From Vallitalea pronyensis (GTDB lineage Bacteria > Bacillota > Clostridia > Lachnospirales > Vallitaleaceae): DNA of 64,000 nt. Below, piece by piece: positions 52,276-60,772 of the stretch (position 1 is the first letter of the stretch; each line of letters opens with the position of its first letter). A program made the translations under genes and the position numbers. The stretch is from the NCBI RefSeq assembly GCF_018141445.1, contig NZ_CP058649.1, positions 5,103,001 to 5,167,000 of the forward strand, given 5' to 3'. The notes under the pieces are model-generated. The model ran no database searches. It worked only from the letters and a program-made list of their open reading frames with translations, and had not been told where the DNA came from.

Positions 52276-52680
52276 TTAAGCAATGTTAACATACTTGGCA
52301 TCCACAACGAGAATATGGTGGACAATCCAATCCACTAAAAAAGTAAGCATGTTATTCATGTTCTCATATTGGTCTTCATCAAAATCAATTTCTGATAGTT
52401 TTTTTAACTTCTTCACAAACAATTTGTGCTCAAATTGGTGAATCTGATATGCATCTTCATCGTACCCTTTTGAAGTCATGAATTGCTCTTCAAAATTAAA
52501 ATGATATAGGGTGTAATCCACTAGTTCTTTCAAGATTTCCATAAATTCATCGTAACAATCAATGCCTTGACCAATATCTTCTGTCAATTCTGCAACCTTA
52601 GCTGTCACTTCAAATAGATGTTGATGCTGCTTATCAATTTCATCAATACCTAATACATACTTGTCATCCCATTTTATCAT
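52276..52680 (-). CDS. Bacteriohemerythrin
   Basis: This 134-residue single-domain protein has the hemerythrin diiron ligand set: His in IDKQHQHLF (residues about 17-23), the HFNFEEQFM segment near 60, HQFEHKLF near 80 and the final WIVHHILVVD near 117-126. Bacteriohemerythrins bind O2 and in anaerobes act in oxygen sensing, storage or protection. GGAGGTG precedes the ATG. It lies between a T-box leader and a thrS gene, which is unusual and suggests it is induced with threonyl-tRNA starvation or simply inserted there. Confidence 0.92.
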   Translation of the reverse strand: MIKWDDKYVLGIDEIDKQHQHLFEVTAKVAELTEDIGQGIDCYDEFMEILKELVDYTLYHFNFEEQFMTSKGYDEDAYQIHQFEHKLFVKKLKKLSEIDFDEDQYENMNNMLTFLVDWIVHHILVVDAKYVNIA

Positions 52681-52781
52681 GGTAACACCTCCACATTTAT
52701 TTTGTATTTAAGCATAGTATAACAGCATAAAACGTAAGCTCATTCTGCAAGTTATTTGATATGTTCTAATAATCAACATAC

Positions 52782-53024
52782 AAAAAACTCGCCGCCTTAC
52801 TATGTCTGCATAGTAAGGGACGAGAGATCTATTTTTCCCGCGGTTCCACCCTTATTGTTCTTCTAGAAACCACTTTCAATGATTGTAACGTCATCAACGG
52901 ACTTTTTTAGAGCCACTCAGAGGTAGTTTTCAAATGATGCCGTATAAAAGTCTTACAGCCAAGGACTTTCTCTCTGTATACTTTCTCATTTTACTCGTCT
53001 CGTCATCGTATTATGGTACTATTG
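52782..53024 (-). promoter_or_regulatory. T-box riboswitch, threonine type by context
   Basis: On the minus strand the invariant T-box sequence GGGTGGAACCGCGGG lies at 52851-52837. It is followed by a strong terminator stem CTCGTCCCTTACTATG / CATAGTAAGGCGGCGAG (52824-52788) and TTTTTT. Stem I covers roughly 52900-53015, with a GATGACGAGACGAGTA-like AG region. A candidate Thr specifier ACT or ACC occurs in AACTACC at about 52920-52932; which one is used is not resolved. Uncharged tRNA-Thr would favour the antiterminator and allow expression of the hemerythrin and thrS copy 2. Confidence 0.92.
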
Positions 53025-53030
53025 ATTTTA

Positions 53031-53058
53031 ATTATAGCACTACTTTGTGGTTTGTCAA
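53031..53058 (-). promoter_or_regulatory. Promoter of the T-box transcript
   Basis: TTGACA (53053-53058), a 16-base spacer and TATAAT (53031-53036) on the minus strand, consensus at both boxes. Confidence 0.92.
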
Positions 53059-53141
53059 CAAGAAATATAACCAAATAACCATCCTGTCCTCCGAACTATC
53101 CTTTGGTTGTTCCAAATCTTAATAGGAATTGACGGGAATGC

Positions 53142-53170
53142 TTGACATGCATAAACGTATACGTTACAAT
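53142..53170 (+). promoter_or_regulatory. Promoter of the TetR-type operon
   Basis: TTGACA (53142-53147), a 17-base spacer and TACAAT (53165-53170). The spacer contains the palindrome ACGTATACGT. Confidence 0.9.
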
Positions 53171-53197
53171 AAAGACAGACCAGTCGGTCTTTATTGT
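53166..53197 (+). promoter_or_regulatory. TetR-type operator
   Basis: ACAATAAAGAC (53166-53176) and GTCTTTATTGT (53187-53197) are perfect inverted arms around AGACCAGTCG; the inner AGACC/GGTCT arms form a second dyad. It overlaps the -10 box and start site, ideal for autorepression by the gene that follows. Confidence 0.8.
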
Positions 53198-53229
53198 CTT
53201 AATCATTAACGTTTAAAGAAGGAGGAACC

Positions 53230-53808
53230 ATGTCACTTACTAAACAAGAAATTATTGCTAAAGCTACACCCTATTTTTTAGAAAATGGCTATAAGGGCAC
53301 AGGCTTAAATCCATTGTTAAAAACACTGGGTATGTCAAAAGGTGGTTTCTACCATCATTTTAACAGTAAAGACGAGTTAGCTGTCAGCATCGCACAAACA
53401 TTGTATGAAGCTCAATTTCAACAAGTCATAAACATTGCCTGTGGTTCTGGTAGCGTGAAAGAAAAAATGGACCAAATGGTTGACATCTATCAGCCGGCCT
53501 TATCCAATATTAATTATAAAAACAGTATTAACATCTGTCTGTACATGTTTGAAATGATGAAAACAAGTGCGGATATTAAACAGACGATCAGTCAGAATTA
53601 TGATGCCTTGATGAATGCACTCTCTGGTGCCTTTGAGAAGGGAATAGAAGAAAAAGAACTGGATGGACAGCTGGATGTGGAGAGTGCTGCTATACATTTT
53701 GTTAGCTTATTAGACGGTCTTATTCTTTTTCAAAGCATCTATCCAACGTCCATTGAAAATCATACACAACAAATAATGCTGCAATTTTACAAAAGCATTA
53801 AAGCTTAG
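53230..53808 (+). CDS. TetR/AcrR-family transcriptional regulator
   Basis: This 192-residue regulator has an N-terminal HTH (about 5-50, with GYKGTGLNPLLKTLGMSKGGFYHHFNSKDELA, the standard TetR recognition pattern) and an all-helical ligand domain. AAGGAGG precedes the ATG. It is the first gene of an operon with the Cys-rich membrane protein and the sulfatase, and the operator overlaps its own promoter, so it should be an autorepressor. The inducer is unknown. Similar YxaF/LmrA-type repressors usually control small-molecule stress genes, which makes linkage to a sulfatase notable. Confidence 0.93.
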   Translation: MSLTKQEIIAKATPYFLENGYKGTGLNPLLKTLGMSKGGFYHHFNSKDELAVSIAQTLYEAQFQQVINIACGSGSVKEKMDQMVDIYQPALSNINYKNSINICLYMFEMMKTSADIKQTISQNYDALMNALSGAFEKGIEEKELDGQLDVESAAIHFVSLLDGLILFQSIYPTSIENHTQQIMLQFYKSIKA

Positions 53809-53866
53809 CACAAAAAAGGAGGTAAAACTGAATCTATTTATAAGTGATGAAAAGGAGGTTATAATC

Positions 53867-54484
53867 ATGTCTCAGATGTTTCTTGACCCCAAAACACCCC
53901 TACATACGTGTCGTGAAAATAGCTGTAAAGGATGCCATGTATCCGATAATATCAGCTGCCATTTTAATGTAAAGCAATTACTCCATTTTCTTTCCATTGC
54001 CTTTCCAATATTTCTTTTAGGAGGTTTCAAGCTCTACGGTTACGATTGGAAATTTCTTATCCTTTGGATCGGCATTATTATTGCTTATTTTGGCTTTGTT
54101 GAAATCAGAACCATGTGTTCCCATTGCCCTCATTATGCAGAACCAACAACTAAAAAACTGAAATGCTGGGCTAACTATAGCTCACCAAAACTTTGGAAGT
54201 ACAATCCAGGACCCATGTCAAAAGCAGAAAAAATCGTATTTTTAGCGGGTATGGCTACTGTTTTTCTTTACCCTGTACCCTTCCTCATTGTATTAAAGGA
54301 TTGGTTTTTTCTCCTCCTTTATTTAGTATTAACCACAAGCTTTTTCTACACACTGCACATGTTTCTCTGTTCACGGTGCATGAATTTTGCATGTCCTTTT
54401 AATAACGTGCCGGAAGAAACCCGTCATGAGTTTTTCAAAAAAAACCCTACCGTTGCGAAAGCTTGGGGAAAAGATATAACGTAA
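53867..54484 (+). CDS. Cys-rich four-helix membrane protein of unknown function
   Basis: This 205-residue protein has four helices (about 40-58, 62-80, 121-140 and 146-165) and cysteine clusters on what should be the same side: TCRENSCKGCHVSDNISC at 14-31, CSHCPH at about 85-90 and CSRCMNFACPF at about 168-178. Paired CxxC motifs suggest metal or Fe-S binding or thiol chemistry at the membrane. I do not recognise the family. AAGGAGG precedes the ATG. It lies between a TetR-type repressor and a sulfatase. A role in sulfur or metal handling linked to desulfation is a speculation; membrane stress response is an alternative. Confidence 0.7.
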   Translation: MSQMFLDPKTPLHTCRENSCKGCHVSDNISCHFNVKQLLHFLSIAFPIFLLGGFKLYGYDWKFLILWIGIIIAYFGFVEIRTMCSHCPHYAEPTTKKLKCWANYSSPKLWKYNPGPMSKAEKIVFLAGMATVFLYPVPFLIVLKDWFFLLLYLVLTTSFFYTLHMFLCSRCMNFACPFNNVPEETRHEFFKKNPTVAKAWGKDIT

Positions 54485-54531
54485 TTGAAAGCATAGATAA
54501 CCGTCTATACATGTCAAAGGAGTGATTATAT

Positions 54532-55950
54532 ATGTCCCTACAGACTCAACCCAATATTATCTTCATCCTGATTGATGATATGGGGTACAAAGATTTAAGT
54601 TGTTATGGCAGTTCTTTTTATGAAACACCGTATATTGATACATTGGCTTCCGAAGGTATGCTGTTTACAGATGCCTATGCCGCATGTCCCGTATGTTCCC
54701 CTTCAAGAGCCAGTATTATGAGCGGAAAATATCCGGCCAATGTTGGTGTAACAGACTGGATTGACCATAGTGGCAACTGTCATCCTGCCCGTGGTCTATT
54801 GGTGGATGCTCCTTATATTGATCATCTGCCACTGGAAGAAAAGAGCATCGCAGCTGTATTGAAAGAAAACAACTATCAAACATGGCATGTGGGCAAATGG
54901 CACCTAGGCAAGGAAGACTATTATCCAGAGAAACATGGTTTTGACAAGAATATTGGAGGCTGTCACTTTGGTCATCCTGCTAATGGCTATTTCAGCCCCT
55001 ATGATATCCCTACCCTTGAAAACGGTCCAGATGGCGAATATCTTACCGACCGCTTAACAGATGAAACCATCCAGCTCATTAAAAATCGCAACACATCACA
55101 ACCCTTTTTTCTTAATCTCTGCTATTACGCCGTACATACACCCATCCAAGCCAAAGAGGATGATGTGTATAAGTTCATGAATAAAAGAGAACGACTGGGT
55201 ATAGCCCATATGCAGGAATTTGAAGTAGGTGATTATTTCCCTTGTGAACACAAAAAGGAAGAACGGATTATGCGAAGATGTCTGCAATCCAATGCGGATT
55301 ATGCGGGCATGATTTACAATCTTGACCGGAATATAGGGCGCTTATTGGATACATTACGGGAAACAGATCTAGAAAAAAATACGCTCATTGTGTTTACTTC
55401 GGATAATGGTGGTCTTGCAACTGCTGAGTCTTCACCAACCTGTAATGCCCCTCTAAGTGAAGGAAAAGGGTGGATGTATGAAGGTGGTGTCCGTGTACCT
55501 CTCCTTGTTAAGTGGCCAAAAGTCGTTGCCCCTAATCGTATCTGTAAGGTACCTGTGAACGGTCCTGATTATTACCCCACTTTCCTAGAAGCATGCCATT
55601 TACCTCTATTGCCTAATCAGCATGCAGACGGTATGAGTTTGATGCCCCTTTTTAAAGGGAAGAAAACCCTTCAACGAGAAGCCCTTTATTGGCATTATCC
55701 ACATTATGGTAACCAAGGCGGTACCCCTGGTTCTTCCATACGTATGGGGAACTATAAGCTTATTGAGTTTTTTGAAACAGGAGCTTGCGAACTCTATGAT
55801 TTAGAAAACGACATTGAAGAACATTATGACCTCTCCGACAAGCTGCCAGAACAGACCATGACCATGAAAAGTATGTTACAGGCTTGGCGAGAGAAAGTAG
55901 AAGCTAAAATGCCTCAGCCAAACACCACTTATCAACAAATAGAAGCATAA
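54532..55950 (+). CDS. Type I (FGly) sulfatase, family S1, cytoplasmic
   Basis: This 472-residue sulfatase has metal-site Asp15-Asp16 (LIDDMG), the activation motif CSPSR starting at Cys55, KWHLGKEDYYPEKHGFD near 120, HTPIQAK near 200 and TSDNGG near 286. AAAGGAG precedes the ATG. The motif set is closer to N-acetylhexosamine or iduronate/heparan-type S1 sulfatases than to the other sulfatase in the window, and the two are not close paralogues. No signal peptide is present. It is the last gene of a TetR-controlled operon and is followed by a long inverted repeat. Formylglycine maturase is not in the window. Confidence 0.9.
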   Translation: MSLQTQPNIIFILIDDMGYKDLSCYGSSFYETPYIDTLASEGMLFTDAYAACPVCSPSRASIMSGKYPANVGVTDWIDHSGNCHPARGLLVDAPYIDHLPLEEKSIAAVLKENNYQTWHVGKWHLGKEDYYPEKHGFDKNIGGCHFGHPANGYFSPYDIPTLENGPDGEYLTDRLTDETIQLIKNRNTSQPFFLNLCYYAVHTPIQAKEDDVYKFMNKRERLGIAHMQEFEVGDYFPCEHKKEERIMRRCLQSNADYAGMIYNLDRNIGRLLDTLRETDLEKNTLIVFTSDNGGLATAESSPTCNAPLSEGKGWMYEGGVRVPLLVKWPKVVAPNRICKVPVNGPDYYPTFLEACHLPLLPNQHADGMSLMPLFKGKKTLQREALYWHYPHYGNQGGTPGSSIRMGNYKLIEFFETGACELYDLENDIEEHYDLSDKLPEQTMTMKSMLQAWREKVEAKMPQPNTTYQQIEA

Positions 55951-55960
55951 ATAGATAAAA

Positions 55961-56066
55961 ACCATAGGGTATCCAGATGCTTGATATGTATGATCTATTA
56001 GCTGTAAACAAGCATAATAGATTATAGCACATAATTATACCAGTAAGCAGGTTGATACCCTATGGT
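55961..56066. repeat. 106-base inverted-repeat element between convergent genes
   Basis: ACCATAGGGTATC (55961-55973) and GATACCCTATGGT (56054-56066) are perfect 13-base inverted ends. Inside are shorter dyads (TGCTT/AAGCA and ATCTATTA/TAATAGAT). It lies between convergent genes, so it may be a bidirectional terminator, a structured RNA or a MITE-like element. Confidence 0.6.
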
Positions 56067-56080
56067 CTGTCATTTAAGAT

Positions 56081-57085
56081 TTAAGGAGAAAAATAGATAG
56101 CATTTGTAAAACCAATCATTGTCTCTACATCGTCATGCATATAACCAAATAGTTCAGCTCGAACCCATTTTAAACCCTGTGTATCAAGGGTGCAGTTCAT
56201 ATGCTTTTCACCAATGCCTAACGCTTGCTTTGTCAAAAGGCCTAAGTTACTCTGTAAGGCAACGTATGAAGGTCTATTGCTTTGCTGCCATTTATCTTGT
56301 CCCCTATGCTCATCAAGGCTTATGCTCACATCAAGTTTTTCATGTGATGAAAGAGTTACCGTGTCTCCTATTCCCCACTCTTGGGAAGTCATGTTATTTT
56401 TTAAGAAAAAAAGCAAAAGAGGCCCCATGGTGACCACTACTCGCCCATTCTTTATAGCCACTTTAACTTGCTCCTCATAGCAACTATTCTCATCCCTATC
56501 CACTTGCAGATATGTAACTGCTGTGATAGCATCTTCTGGATAGGGGGCATGCCAATCCAGTCCATAGGTTCCTGTAATACGATACCCTTTGTTAAGTAAA
56601 TCCGTCCATAACGCTAAAGCCCGCTGATTGCTTTCCTTTTCAGGGGGAAACTGTTGTGACCAGACCTCAAGATAATCAATAGCATGCCAGTCTTTTACAT
56701 CATATTGCCAAAAGCAGCCTGTACACAAAGGACTTCCCACACGATAAGGATGCGCTATACCTGCAATTCCACCTGCCTCGTGAATTTTAGCTAGCCCTTC
56801 ATGAATGGTGTACATACCCATATTACGCCAATCCACATAATGGGACATACCTAACACAACCATGTGCCCATAAAAAGTGGTCCACTCTAATCCTCTAACA
56901 ATCTGAATACCTGTTTCTTCCATTGCTTCTACAATTTCTTCCTTAGGTACTAAGGTATTATGATCCGTTATGGCTATACTTTCTCGACCTGTTTCTTTTG
57001 CAGCTCTTGCCAGTTCTAAGACTGTAAATTGACCGTCACTGTGTTGGGTATGGGTGTGCAGCTCACAAGGTATCCATGTCTTCAT
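56081..57085 (-). CDS. PHP-domain metallohydrolase (CehA/McbA-like)
   Basis: This enzyme of about 334 residues has the PHP metal motifs at the N-terminus: ELHTHTQHSDG (8-18), ITDHNTL near 40, the GLEWTTFYGHMVVLG region near 68 and GIAHPYR near 113. These are the four PHP metal-binding segments. The ATG at 57085, after GGGGAGA, is preferred over the in-frame start at 57109. Its 5' end overlaps the preceding gene by 23 bases in another frame. CehA/McbA-type PHP proteins hydrolyse phosphoesters or carbamates; the true substrate here is unknown. There is no signal peptide. Confidence 0.85.
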   Translation of the reverse strand: MKTWIPCELHTHTQHSDGQFTVLELARAAKETGRESIAITDHNTLVPKEEIVEAMEETGIQIVRGLEWTTFYGHMVVLGMSHYVDWRNMGMYTIHEGLAKIHEAGGIAGIAHPYRVGSPLCTGCFWQYDVKDWHAIDYLEVWSQQFPPEKESNQRALALWTDLLNKGYRITGTYGLDWHAPYPEDAITAVTYLQVDRDENSCYEEQVKVAIKNGRVVVTMGPLLLFFLKNNMTSQEWGIGDTVTLSSHEKLDVSISLDEHRGQDKWQQSNRPSYVALQSNLGLLTKQALGIGEKHMNCTLDTQGLKWVRAELFGYMHDDVETMIGFTNAIYFSP

Positions 57086-57545
57086 CTCGGCTCTCCCCTT
57101 CCCAAACATGTAATTTGTATGTACAATGGTCCGTTACAACAGCATGAACACTTATGGTGATGATCCAGCGCCCTGGCAGCATATCACCTTTTATGAATCC
57201 GTATGTAGCACTTTCTTTGCTTATACTTATCTGTTGGTGGTTAACAAGGCGATGGGCCGCTCCTCGAAACCCATCTGGGCCATCTATGGATAGTGTTAAT
57301 AAATTTTTTAGAGGCAGATAGGCTTTCCAATCCTCTTGGTTGTAACTATTGACGTCTTTACAATATGTATTCAAACACCCCTGAATCAAGTGCTTTGATA
57401 TCTCCATATCATCAAGGCACTTAGGCTCATAGGAAAAATCAATATTAAGATTTGTGATCTTGTCATCGATGTTAACCACATAAGTGATATGGCTTTTTGA
57501 ACAAGATGGTGTTACTGTTCCTTCTGCTGTATATCGTGTATGCAT
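57063..57545 (-). CDS. Small beta-rich protein paired with the PHP enzyme
   Basis: This protein of about 160 residues starts at the ATG at 57545, 7 bases after AAAGGAG; the frame extends eight codons further upstream. It is polar, with alternating beta-like segments (THITYVVNIDDKITNLNIDFSY-like, then WIITISVHAV and YKLHVWEG near the end) and no catalytic motif. Domains of this type are often found N-terminal to PHP domains of CehA/McbA proteins, so the two adjacent, overlapping genes may be a split version of one protein. I do not recognise a named family. Confidence 0.65.
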   Translation of the reverse strand: MHTRYTAEGTVTPSCSKSHITYVVNIDDKITNLNIDFSYEPKCLDDMEISKHLIQGCLNTYCKDVNSYNQEDWKAYLPLKNLLTLSIDGPDGFRGAAHRLVNHQQISISKESATYGFIKGDMLPGRWIITISVHAVVTDHCTYKLHVWEGESRDEDMDTL

Positions 57546-57782
57546 CCATGGACTCCTTTCCTTATTCAAGTTAATTTGTATCAGTCAATGACGTGTACTT
57601 GTTGACTATTTTACCACTTTATGGCTCACTTAACAAATGTATAGACATATTTTAAAAAATAAAGCTTCGTATGCCTTAATAACTTTCTCCTTTAAAAGTC
57701 TAATTCATACTGTTCTTAACTGTATAATATATGCAAACACTGGAAAAAATAAAGTATCATCGTCCATAAGGAGGTTATGTTC

Positions 57783-58037
57783 ATGGAACTGGATATTCAA
57801 GCAATGAATGATTATGAAAGTTGGAAGAAAACCCTTCACACGGCTGTTCACACAGGTAAAAATCTTGGCATGGAAGACCATACCATCACAAGTATTGCTA
57901 CGGTTGTAGGTGACTTCTTATCCAATAATGTGGACCCCAACAGCCGAGAACATCGGGTTATTAAGGAACTATGGGATCAAGGTACTTCTGAAGAAAAACG
58001 CGTTATGGCTAATCTTATTGTGAAGTTAGTGGATTAA
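57783..58037 (+). CDS. DUF3243 family protein
   Basis: This protein of about 84 residues matches the DUF3243 (YmfJ-like) pattern: a helix-rich N-terminus with YESWKKTLHTAVHTGKNLGM, VVGDFLSNNVDPNSREHRVIKELWDQGTSEEKRVMANLIVKLV to the end. AAGGAGG lies 8 bases before the ATG at 57783; the ATG at 57777 is too close to it. These small proteins are common in spore-forming Firmicutes and have no established function. It stands alone, followed by a strong hairpin. Confidence 0.9.
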   Translation: MELDIQAMNDYESWKKTLHTAVHTGKNLGMEDHTITSIATVVGDFLSNNVDPNSREHRVIKELWDQGTSEEKRVMANLIVKLVD

Positions 58038-58068
58038 ATATCATAGAATAACTTGTATAACGCCAATT

Positions 58069-58125
58069 GGGGGCTGTTTCATAAAGCTAGTTAAAATCAA
58101 CCATTTGCTTTATGAAACAGCCCCC
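58069..58125. terminator. Bidirectional terminator between DUF3243 and cellobiose phosphorylase genes
   Basis: A perfect 19-base inverted repeat: GGGGGCTGTTTCATAAAGC (58069-58087) and GCTTTATGAAACAGCCCCC (58107-58125). It serves convergent genes. The stem core GGCTGTTTCATAAAG resembles the hairpins at 50130-50186 and 60673-60752. Confidence 0.85.
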
Positions 58126-58147
58126 TCATGACAAAACCATGCATATC

Positions 58148-60583
58148 CTATCCCATTAGTACATCCACTTGATAGATTTTTCCTGTACCTTCTGATGGTA
58201 GTGTTGCACCATCAACAGGATGACCATCAACATATATTTTTTTTATACCTTTGGATACATGTTGAGGGTTTTCTATGGTTATTCTATAAGTATTGTTTCG
58301 ATATTTTCTAATAATTTTAAAACCACCCCATTCTTTTGGGATACAAGGGTCAATGATTAAACCATCAAAATCTGGTTTAATACCAAGTATCCATTGGGTG
58401 ATGGTGATAAAATTCCATGCTGCTGTTCCCGTTAACCACGAATTTTTTGCTTCACCATGTGTAGGCGCATCTTTTCCTGCAATCATTTGGGAATAGACAT
58501 AGGGCTCTGTTTTATGAATGTCACTGATCTCCTCCAGATAAGATGGTGTGATTTTTCGATAGATATCAAATGCCCGATTCCCACGATGAATCTCTGTTTC
58601 TGCACATGCAATCCATGGGTTATTGTGACAGAATATCCCTGCATTCTCTTTGTATCCTGGAGGATAACTGGATATTTCTCCAAGGTTATCGTGATAGGTT
58701 GTATAAGCTGGTTGATGCAGGACAATGCCATATGCTGTGTCAAGCTTATCTTTTACAGCGTCTAGTGCTTTCTCAGCTAACCCCTCTTTTAAACCTATAC
58801 CAGCCATGACACAAAAACCTTGAGGTTCAATGTATATCTGTCCTTCTTTATTGCTATGGCTGCCTATTTTTTCACCAAAGGCATCATAAGCCCTTAAAAA
58901 CCAATCCCCATCATACCCTTCCTGTATAACCGTGTCATACATCTCATCAACATACGCTTTCGCCTTTTGGGCTTCTTCTTCCTTACCCATCCGTTCACAT
59001 AGTTTCACAAACATGTTACCAATATAGACAAACATACCGGCTATAAATACAGATTCTGCTACTCTCCCATCAGGATCACCATAGGTTTGAAAGGATTCAC
59101 CGGGTTCATTGGAAAAACAATTGAGATTCAAACAATCGTTCCAATCCGCTCTGCCAATAAGTGGTAAGCCATGAGGTCCACGGTTATTCACCACGTGATA
59201 GAATGAACACTTTAAGTGACTAAACAAGCTGCCTACATCATGTGGGTTACAATCGAATGGCACTTGTTCATCCAATATGTCCATATCCCCTGTTTCTTTG
59301 ATATAAGCTATAACACCTAAGATTAGCCAAAGTGGGTCATCGTTAAATCCTCCCCCTATATCATGATTACCTTGTTTCGTAAGGGGTTGATATTGATGAT
59401 AAGCACTTCCATCCTTAAATTGTGTAGATGCAATATCCAAGATACGTTGCCGCGCACGTTCTGGAATCTGATGAACAAAACCTAACAAATCTTGATTGGA
59501 ATCTCTAAATCCCATACCTCTTCCAATCCCCGATTCAAAATAGGATGCACTGCGTGACATGTTAAAGGTAACCATGCATTGATATTGATTCCATATGTTA
59601 ACCATTCTGTCTAACTTGGCATCATGGCTGGTAATCTGGAAGTGGGATAATAGATCTTGCCAGTAATGCTCCAAGTCAAGTAATGCCTGACTCACGGCAT
59701 CACTTGTACCCATTTGCTTCATCATATCCTTGGCTTTTGTTTTGTTGATAATGCCTTTGCTTTCCCATTTTTCTTGACGATTATTTTCCACATAGCCTAA
59801 TACAAAAATAAGTTCCTTCGTTTCATTGGGCTTCAAAACCACATGCATTTCATGGGAAGCTATTGGTGACCAACCATGGGATATGGAGCCTGTGCATGCG
59901 CCGTCTTTTACCACGTTGGGTGCATCTAATCCGTTGTATAAACCCACAAAGCTTTCCCGATCTGTATCAAATCCATCACAAGGCGTGTTTACCCCGTAAA
60001 ATGCATAATGGTTTCTTCTCTCACGGTACTCTGTTTTATGATAAATAACCGAGTCTTCCACTTCCACTTCTCCCGTGTTTAGGTTACGTTGAAAATTCGT
60101 CATATCATCTTGTGCATCCCACAAACAAAATTCCACAAATGAAAAGATCTTTAATTCCTTGGTTGTTATGCTTTCATTGGTTAGTTGGACACGGTGCACT
60201 TCCCCATTAAAATGAAGGGGCACAAAATAAGTAACATCTGCCTTAACATTATTTCGACTGCTGGTTATTCTTGTATAGCCTAATCCATGACGGCACACAT
60301 AAGCGTCTAGTTCCTTTTTAACAGGGAGCCAGCCCGGTGTCCAATAATCTTCTCCATCTTTTATGTAAAAGTACCGTCCATTGGTGTCCATGGGCATATT
60401 GTTATAGCGGTACCTTAATATTCTTCTTAACTTGGCATCTTTATAAAAGCAATATCCGCCTGCTGTGTTGGAGATCAAACTGAAAAAGTCATTGTTTCCA
60501 AGATAATTAATCCAAGGATAAGGTGTCTTAGGTGTGGTAATGACATACTCTTTTCGCTTATCATTAAAGTATCCGTATTTCAT
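58148..60583 (-). CDS. Cellobiose phosphorylase, GH94
   Basis: This 811-residue enzyme aligns along its whole length with known clostridial cellobiose phosphorylases. It starts MKYGYFNDKRKEYVITTPKT and contains LISNTAGGYCFYKDA near 37, GIGRGMGFRDSNQDLLGF near 358 and the catalytic region LIGRADWNDCLNLNCF near 485 (general-acid Asp). KENAGIFCHNNPWI near 645 and the KNSWLTGTAAWNF segment near 715 also match. It splits cellobiose with phosphate into glucose-1-phosphate and glucose, saving ATP, in the cytoplasm. It follows the third importer operon, which may therefore carry cello-oligosaccharides, though a hairpin separates them. A weak promoter with TATAAT (60661-60666 on the complement) lies upstream. 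Confidence 0.93.
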   Translation of the reverse strand: MKYGYFNDKRKEYVITTPKTPYPWINYLGNNDFFSLISNTAGGYCFYKDAKLRRILRYRYNNMPMDTNGRYFYIKDGEDYWTPGWLPVKKELDAYVCRHGLGYTRITSSRNNVKADVTYFVPLHFNGEVHRVQLTNESITTKELKIFSFVEFCLWDAQDDMTNFQRNLNTGEVEVEDSVIYHKTEYRERRNHYAFYGVNTPCDGFDTDRESFVGLYNGLDAPNVVKDGACTGSISHGWSPIASHEMHVVLKPNETKELIFVLGYVENNRQEKWESKGIINKTKAKDMMKQMGTSDAVSQALLDLEHYWQDLLSHFQITSHDAKLDRMVNIWNQYQCMVTFNMSRSASYFESGIGRGMGFRDSNQDLLGFVHQIPERARQRILDIASTQFKDGSAYHQYQPLTKQGNHDIGGGFNDDPLWLILGVIAYIKETGDMDILDEQVPFDCNPHDVGSLFSHLKCSFYHVVNNRGPHGLPLIGRADWNDCLNLNCFSNEPGESFQTYGDPDGRVAESVFIAGMFVYIGNMFVKLCERMGKEEEAQKAKAYVDEMYDTVIQEGYDGDWFLRAYDAFGEKIGSHSNKEGQIYIEPQGFCVMAGIGLKEGLAEKALDAVKDKLDTAYGIVLHQPAYTTYHDNLGEISSYPPGYKENAGIFCHNNPWIACAETEIHRGNRAFDIYRKITPSYLEEISDIHKTEPYVYSQMIAGKDAPTHGEAKNSWLTGTAAWNFITITQWILGIKPDFDGLIIDPCIPKEWGGFKIIRKYRNNTYRITIENPQHVSKGIKKIYVDGHPVDGATLPSEGTGKIYQVDVLMG

Positions 60584-60672
60584 GTAAATCCTCCTTCTAT
60601 TCCTGCTTCTTTGTGTTGTCTATGGTATGGAATCCCCTTCTTAACCATGCTTATGTATCTATTATAGATGAA

Positions 60673-60752
60673 AAGGCCTTCTCATAAAAGTAAATTGACT
60701 CAATCATGTAGGAAATATTTTTACCTACACCATTGCTTTTATGAGAAAGCCC
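60673..60752 (-). terminator. Long hairpin after the third binding-protein gene
   Basis: GGCCTTCTCATAAAAG (60675-60690) pairs with CTTTTATGAGAAAGCC (60735-60750) with one mismatch, and an inner GTAGG/CCTAC hairpin lies within. On the minus strand a short T tract follows, so partial termination between importer and phosphorylase genes is likely. Confidence 0.65.
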
Positions 60753-60772
60753 ATGTTACTCAACGATTCTAT

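Noticed and set aside
53148..53164. ACGTATACGT palindrome in the TetR-operon promoter spacer as a second operator
   Set aside because: It is only 10 bases and has no matching partner; the neighbouring 11+11 base dyad explains regulation better.
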